In this document: positions 23,244 to 25,222 of the stretch, piece after piece
Layout of the letters: the number at the start of each line of letters is the position of its first letter
Numbering within the stretch: position 1 is the stretch's first letter
Origin: a virus
DNA: 25,222 nt
Virus record (IMG/VR): IMGVR_UViG_3300008113_000463
Coordinates: 1-25,222 of that record
Direction: 5' to 3' (one strand)
Made by a program: the position numbers and the translations under genes
The notes under the pieces: generated by a model
What the model was told of the DNA's origin: nothing
The model's database searches: none
The model's input: the letters and a program-made list of their open reading frames with translations, nothing else

Positions 23244-23594
23244 CTAGTAACGATATACTCCGACTTCGATATCTTTTGCTTCTGCCAGGTCTACCAAGTC
23301 AGACACTGGTTCTTTTGGTTTGCTAAAATAAGCAAGGTATCCAATACTATGGATATTATCTTTAATCCAACTTGGTGGAATCTTAATTAGTTTAATCCTA
23401 ATACCACGAGCCTTTAGGCTACGCTCAGATATGTTCACAAACTCCATAGCCATATTATTGATATTGATTGGTCCAGCAGACGCAACAAGTATCTCTGTAT
23501 CCTCTGCATCTAGGCTAGATAATGCTACGCCCATTGCTCTCAAGAATACATTGTAGTCACTGAAAGTCTTACTTCCCTGAATTCCCACTATCAT
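23244..23594 (-). CDS. Rossmann-like SLOG/YspA-type protein, 116 aa (tentative)
   Basis: AAGGAAAT lies upstream of the ATG. The start, MIVGIQGSKTFSDYNVFLRAM, then DTEILVASAG (about 42-51), and then GIRIKLIKIPPSWI follow the beta-alpha-beta rhythm and the G-S-K/R-T-F-x-D pattern of YspA/DUF2493-like SLOG proteins, which bind nucleotide ligands. The match is only partial. It overlaps the preceding gene by 26 bp. Confidence 0.6.
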   Translation of the reverse strand: MIVGIQGSKTFSDYNVFLRAMGVALSSLDAEDTEILVASAGPININNMAMEFVNISERSLKARGIRIKLIKIPPSWIKDNIHSIGYLAYFSKPKEPVSDLVDLAEAKDIEVGVYRY

Positions 23595-23991
23595 CTTTAT
23601 TTCCTTCTGTTAGTTTGTCAACGATAAAAATCATCTTATCTAATTCTACCTTATCAAGGCTATGTGTGTCAACCTTTTTCTTAGTAGTTTCATCAATCTG
23701 ATTATCAAATATTTTTGCTGTCTGCAAGAATCCATCTTCAATCCAGTAAACATCTTTACCTATAAAAAATGCCTTCTTAGAATTTTTCTTCATGTCCTCT
23801 GTGGATTGAGTTTTCTTTTGAGGCTTTGAAACAATTGGCTGTTCTAAATATTTTCTAATCAAATCAACCTTACTGCTTTGAGAAAATCTTGGAATTGGAA
23901 TATCTGATTGTGTAAGTTTGTTAGTAAACTTATTAAACATAATGATAGATATTAGGGTTACTAGAGAACCCAAAAAATATTCTATAATCAT
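23569..23991 (-). CDS. Membrane-anchored hypothetical protein, 140 aa
   Basis: The ATG overlaps the preceding stop (TAATG) with GGAGG upstream. The first 20 residues (IIEYFLGSLVTLISIIMF) form a membrane helix. The rest is polar, lysine- and serine-rich, with a predicted small domain FFIGKDVYWIEDGFLQTAKIF (about 74-94) and an acidic end. No signal-peptidase site is clear, so a membrane anchor is likely. The function is unknown. Confidence 0.78.
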   Translation of the reverse strand: MIIEYFLGSLVTLISIIMFNKFTNKLTQSDIPIPRFSQSSKVDLIRKYLEQPIVSKPQKKTQSTEDMKKNSKKAFFIGKDVYWIEDGFLQTAKIFDNQIDETTKKKVDTHSLDKVELDKMIFIVDKLTEGNKDDSGNSGK

Positions 23992-24218
23992 TATTCCTCC
24001 AACTGCCTACGCTCATCAATAATTTGGTAGGCGAACTGGGTCATTGCTTCCTGTGCTTTTTCATTACCAAGAATACCCTGATAGTGATGGGCACAGAAAA
24101 GCAAATCCCCTGATGTTCCAATAGTTTGAACATAAGCCTGTGAACCACAAACATCGCAACGATGCGATGCGTCTAGTGTCCACTTTTTATCTATTTGTTC
24201 TATTAGACTATTTGTCAT
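23991..24218 (-). CDS. DUF7455-type zinc protein, 75 aa
   Basis: ATG 24218, with GGAGG about 11 bases upstream, is preferred to GTG 24236. CDVCGSQAYV (about 21-30) and LLFCAHHY (about 45-52) are the metal-binding pairs (CxxC and CxHH) of the DUF7455-type domain found in Actinobacteria and their phages. A helical C-terminus follows. No function is established. It overlaps the FmdB-like gene by 11 bp. Confidence 0.78.
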   Translation of the reverse strand: MTNSLIEQIDKKWTLDASHRCDVCGSQAYVQTIGTSGDLLFCAHHYQGILGNEKAQEAMTQFAYQIIDERRQLEE

Positions 24219-24384
24219 TTGAGTAAAATCCTCCACCGTTAAATTTAATTGCTCCTACTGAGTATACCTTGTGCATTGCTATATTACAATCATCACAAAG
24301 TAATTCTTTATCAGCATCGTCAAAAGTCCTCACCTCTTGTGCTGTTTTTTCACAGCCTGGGCATTTAAAATTATATGTTGGCAT
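24208..24384 (-). CDS. FmdB-type zinc-ribbon protein, 58 aa
   Basis: MPTYNFKCPGCEK is the FmdB start (MPxYxFxCxxC), followed by a second CxxC pair (CDDC, about 30-33) and KVYSVGAIKFNGGGFYSNDK, which matches the G-x-GFY-x-x-D ending of the family. FmdB proteins are putative regulators with one zinc ribbon. AAGGAG precedes ATG 24384. It lies between the M23 peptidase and the DUF7455-type gene. Confidence 0.88.
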   Translation of the reverse strand: MPTYNFKCPGCEKTAQEVRTFDDADKELLCDDCNIAMHKVYSVGAIKFNGGGFYSNDK

Positions 24385-24401
24385 AATCTACTCCTTGTTG
24401 C

Positions 24402-24899
24402 CTACGCTTTTTTGGTAGGAACAACTTTCTTTACTGCTGTAACAACCTTGGCTGCAACAGACTTCTTAGGTGCTGCATCAAGAACTGCAAACAAGTCACG
24501 CAGGTCAGGAATACCAGCAGTGATAAGATTTTGCTTAACACCGTATGTGACGTGGAGGTGATTTCCAGTACTTGCGGTACCAGTTGTTCCCACTAAGCCA
24601 ACTACTGTCTTTCCAGCCTCAACCTTGTCACCCTTGGCGAGTGTTGATGGAACCTGGAAGTGTGCGTAAAGGATGAAGTGACCGTCATATGTTGACTGAA
24701 CTAGATAGTGTCCTAGCACCTTTGTCTCTCCTACTTCCATTACTGTTCCTCCTGTGATAGCCTTAATCTTGCTACCGCCAGCAACGGACCAGTCTACGCC
24801 ACGGTGTGGGTTAGTTCTGTATGATGCCATGTTCTTAAATCCATCTCCACGCTTATTCTTTGGGAATGGTTCTACATAAATTGCAACTTTTTCTGTCAT
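24402..24899 (-). CDS. M23-family peptidase (endolysin-like), 165 aa
   Basis: ATG 24899 has AAAGGAAG upstream; an in-frame ATG at 24941 would add 14 residues containing that site. RTNPHRGVDWSVAGGSKI (about 27-44) gives the first His/Asp pair; FILYAHF (about 81-87) and GNHLHV (about 116-121) give the other metal and catalytic His, the complete LytM/M23 site. It should cut peptidoglycan peptides. No signal peptide is present, so release would need a holin. A 25-residue Lys/Val/Ala tail follows the domain. It leads the operon after three tRNAs. Confidence 0.9.
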   Translation of the reverse strand: MTEKVAIYVEPFPKNKRGDGFKNMASYRTNPHRGVDWSVAGGSKIKAITGGTVMEVGETKVLGHYLVQSTYDGHFILYAHFQVPSTLAKGDKVEAGKTVVGLVGTTGTASTGNHLHVTYGVKQNLITAGIPDLRDLFAVLDAAPKKSVAAKVVTAVKKVVPTKKA

Positions 24900-24950
24900 A
24901 TTAATACTTCCTTTCAAGATGTATTCTATGATTTGGGTCATAGTATTTCT

Positions 24951-24956
24951 ATTATA
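24951..24956 (-). promoter_or_regulatory. Extended -10 box before the M23 gene
   Basis: On the minus strand TATAAT (24956-24951), preceded directly by TGG. No good -35 is present since that position lies in tRNA-Thr. A hairpin CTATGA/TCATAG (24943-24938 with 24931-24926) is in the leader. Confidence 0.55.
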
Positions 24957-24966
24957 CCATTGACTT

Positions 24967-25041
24967 TGGAGCCACCTAACAGATTCGAACTGTTGACCTC
25001 CATATTACAAGTATGGCACTCTACCGCTGAGTTAAGGTGGC
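24967..25041 (-). tRNA. tRNA-Thr (anticodon TGT)
   Basis: Acceptor GCCACCT (25041-25035) with AGGTGGC (24977-24971), discriminator T and an encoded CCA (24969-24967). Anticodon arm CCATA-CTTGTAA-TATGG with TGT, T-arm AACAG-TTCGAAT-CTGTT. It reads ACA and other ACN codons. Confidence 0.95.
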
Positions 25042-25045
25042 GTTG

Positions 25046-25119
25046 CGACTCTGACCAGACTTGAACTGGCGACTTCCACCGTGACAGGGTGGCACTCTAA
25101 CCAACTGAGTTACAGAATC
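25046..25119 (-). tRNA. tRNA-Asp (anticodon GTC)
   Basis: Acceptor GATTCTG (25119-25113) with CAGAGTC (25053-25047), one G-T pair, discriminator G. Anticodon arm CCACC-CTGTCAC-GGTGG with GTC. The T-loop reads TTCAAGT. CCA is not encoded. It lies 4 bases upstream of tRNA-Thr in the direction of transcription. Confidence 0.94.
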
Positions 25120-25123
25120 TTTG

Positions 25124-25196
25124 CTGGGCATCCTGGGTTCGAACCAGGGACATTTCGATTAACAGTCGAACACTCTGCCAACTGAGTTAATGCCCA
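25124..25196 (-). tRNA. tRNA-Asn (anticodon GTT)
   Basis: Acceptor TGGGCAT (25196-25190) with ATGCCCA (25131-25125), discriminator G. Anticodon arm TTCGA-CTGTTAA-TCGAA with GTT, T-arm CCTGG-TTCGAAC-CCAGG type. CCA is not encoded. First gene of the tRNA Asn-Asp-Thr series. Confidence 0.95.
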
Positions 25197-25206
25197 TCAC
25201 TATTTA

Positions 25207-25212
25207 ATTATA
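25207..25212 (-). promoter_or_regulatory. -10 box of the tRNA operon
   Basis: On the minus strand TATAAT (25212-25207), 10 bases before tRNA-Asn. The -35 region lies at or past the window edge. Confidence 0.6.
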
Positions 25213-25222
25213 CAGTGTAACC

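Noticed and set aside
24900-24941. Longer M23 peptidase starting at ATG 24941
   Set aside because: A good ribosome-binding site sits inside this extension just before ATG 24899, and the -10 to ATG gap is 9 rather than 6 bases.

Overview
The window looks like part of the genome of a large, AT-rich bacteriophage of an actinobacterium (about 40% G+C by eye). The phage evidence is tight packing of short genes with ATGA/TAATG overlaps, many proteins under 150 residues, four tRNA genes, a DUF932 protein, an M23 cell-wall peptidase, small zinc ribbons and no housekeeping operons. The actinobacterial evidence is a WhiB-like Fe-S regulator, a DUF2637 membrane protein, an MSMEG_6728-type protein, a DUF7455-type zinc protein, a DnaA box of the Streptomyces/Mycobacterium form (TTGTCCACA) and several leaderless promoters. 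The low G+C could suit a freshwater actinobacterial host; that last step is inference.

Left arm (1-10.5 kb, + strand): about 29 small, mostly unrecognisable, acidic proteins in short operons, as in an early or host-takeover region. The only named family is DUF932 (5426-6439). The gaps repeat one layout: hairpin or terminator, then a GCCGACC box, then a 28-bp element (TTACGAA at positions 1-7, CCCC at about 21-25), then a promoter. Fifteen copies of the 28-bp element are seen, all in + orientation and all left of 11.45 kb. Ten promoters carry TGTCAGTGGT exactly 6 bp upstream of a TATAAT-type -10 box. The start of the 28-bp element lies 34, 44, 53-54 or 66 bp from the -10 box, close to whole helical turns. 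This looks like a phage-specific transcription-control system and is the most interesting content of the window.

Centre (10.5-11.4 kb): a gene-free, AT-rich stretch with four copies of the 28-bp element, a consensus promoter that drives no gene, a G-quadruplex motif and six DnaA-box-like sites within 110 bp, all in one orientation. It is flanked by a 14-bp inverted repeat and is a strong candidate for a replication origin. Left-arm and right-arm genes converge on it.

Right arm (11.2-25.2 kb, mostly - strand): (a) a DNA-repair-like gene followed by three small related coiled-coil proteins and a 56-residue protein (11.2-12.6 kb); (b) a short + strand island with two membrane proteins, a basic peptide, a PD-(D/E)XK-like nuclease and a zinc ribbon (12.7-13.8 kb); (c) a glycosylation operon with three glycosyltransferases, a methyltransferase and a nucleotide-sugar epimerase, led by DUF2637 and Cpn10/GroES genes (13.7-18.3 kb); (d) an operon with a leaderless first gene, a metalloprotease-like protein, two small membrane proteins and a DUF1599/Nmad1 protein (18.3-19.5 kb); (e) tRNA-Ser, thioredoxin and a 417-residue multidomain protein (19.5-21.1 kb); (f) Hsp20 (21.2-21.6 kb); (g) an operon from tRNA-Asn/Asp/Thr through an M23 peptidase, zinc ribbons, WhiB and a holin-like protein (21.7-25.2 kb). 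No capsid, portal, terminase, tail or polymerase gene is recognised, so these lie elsewhere in the genome.
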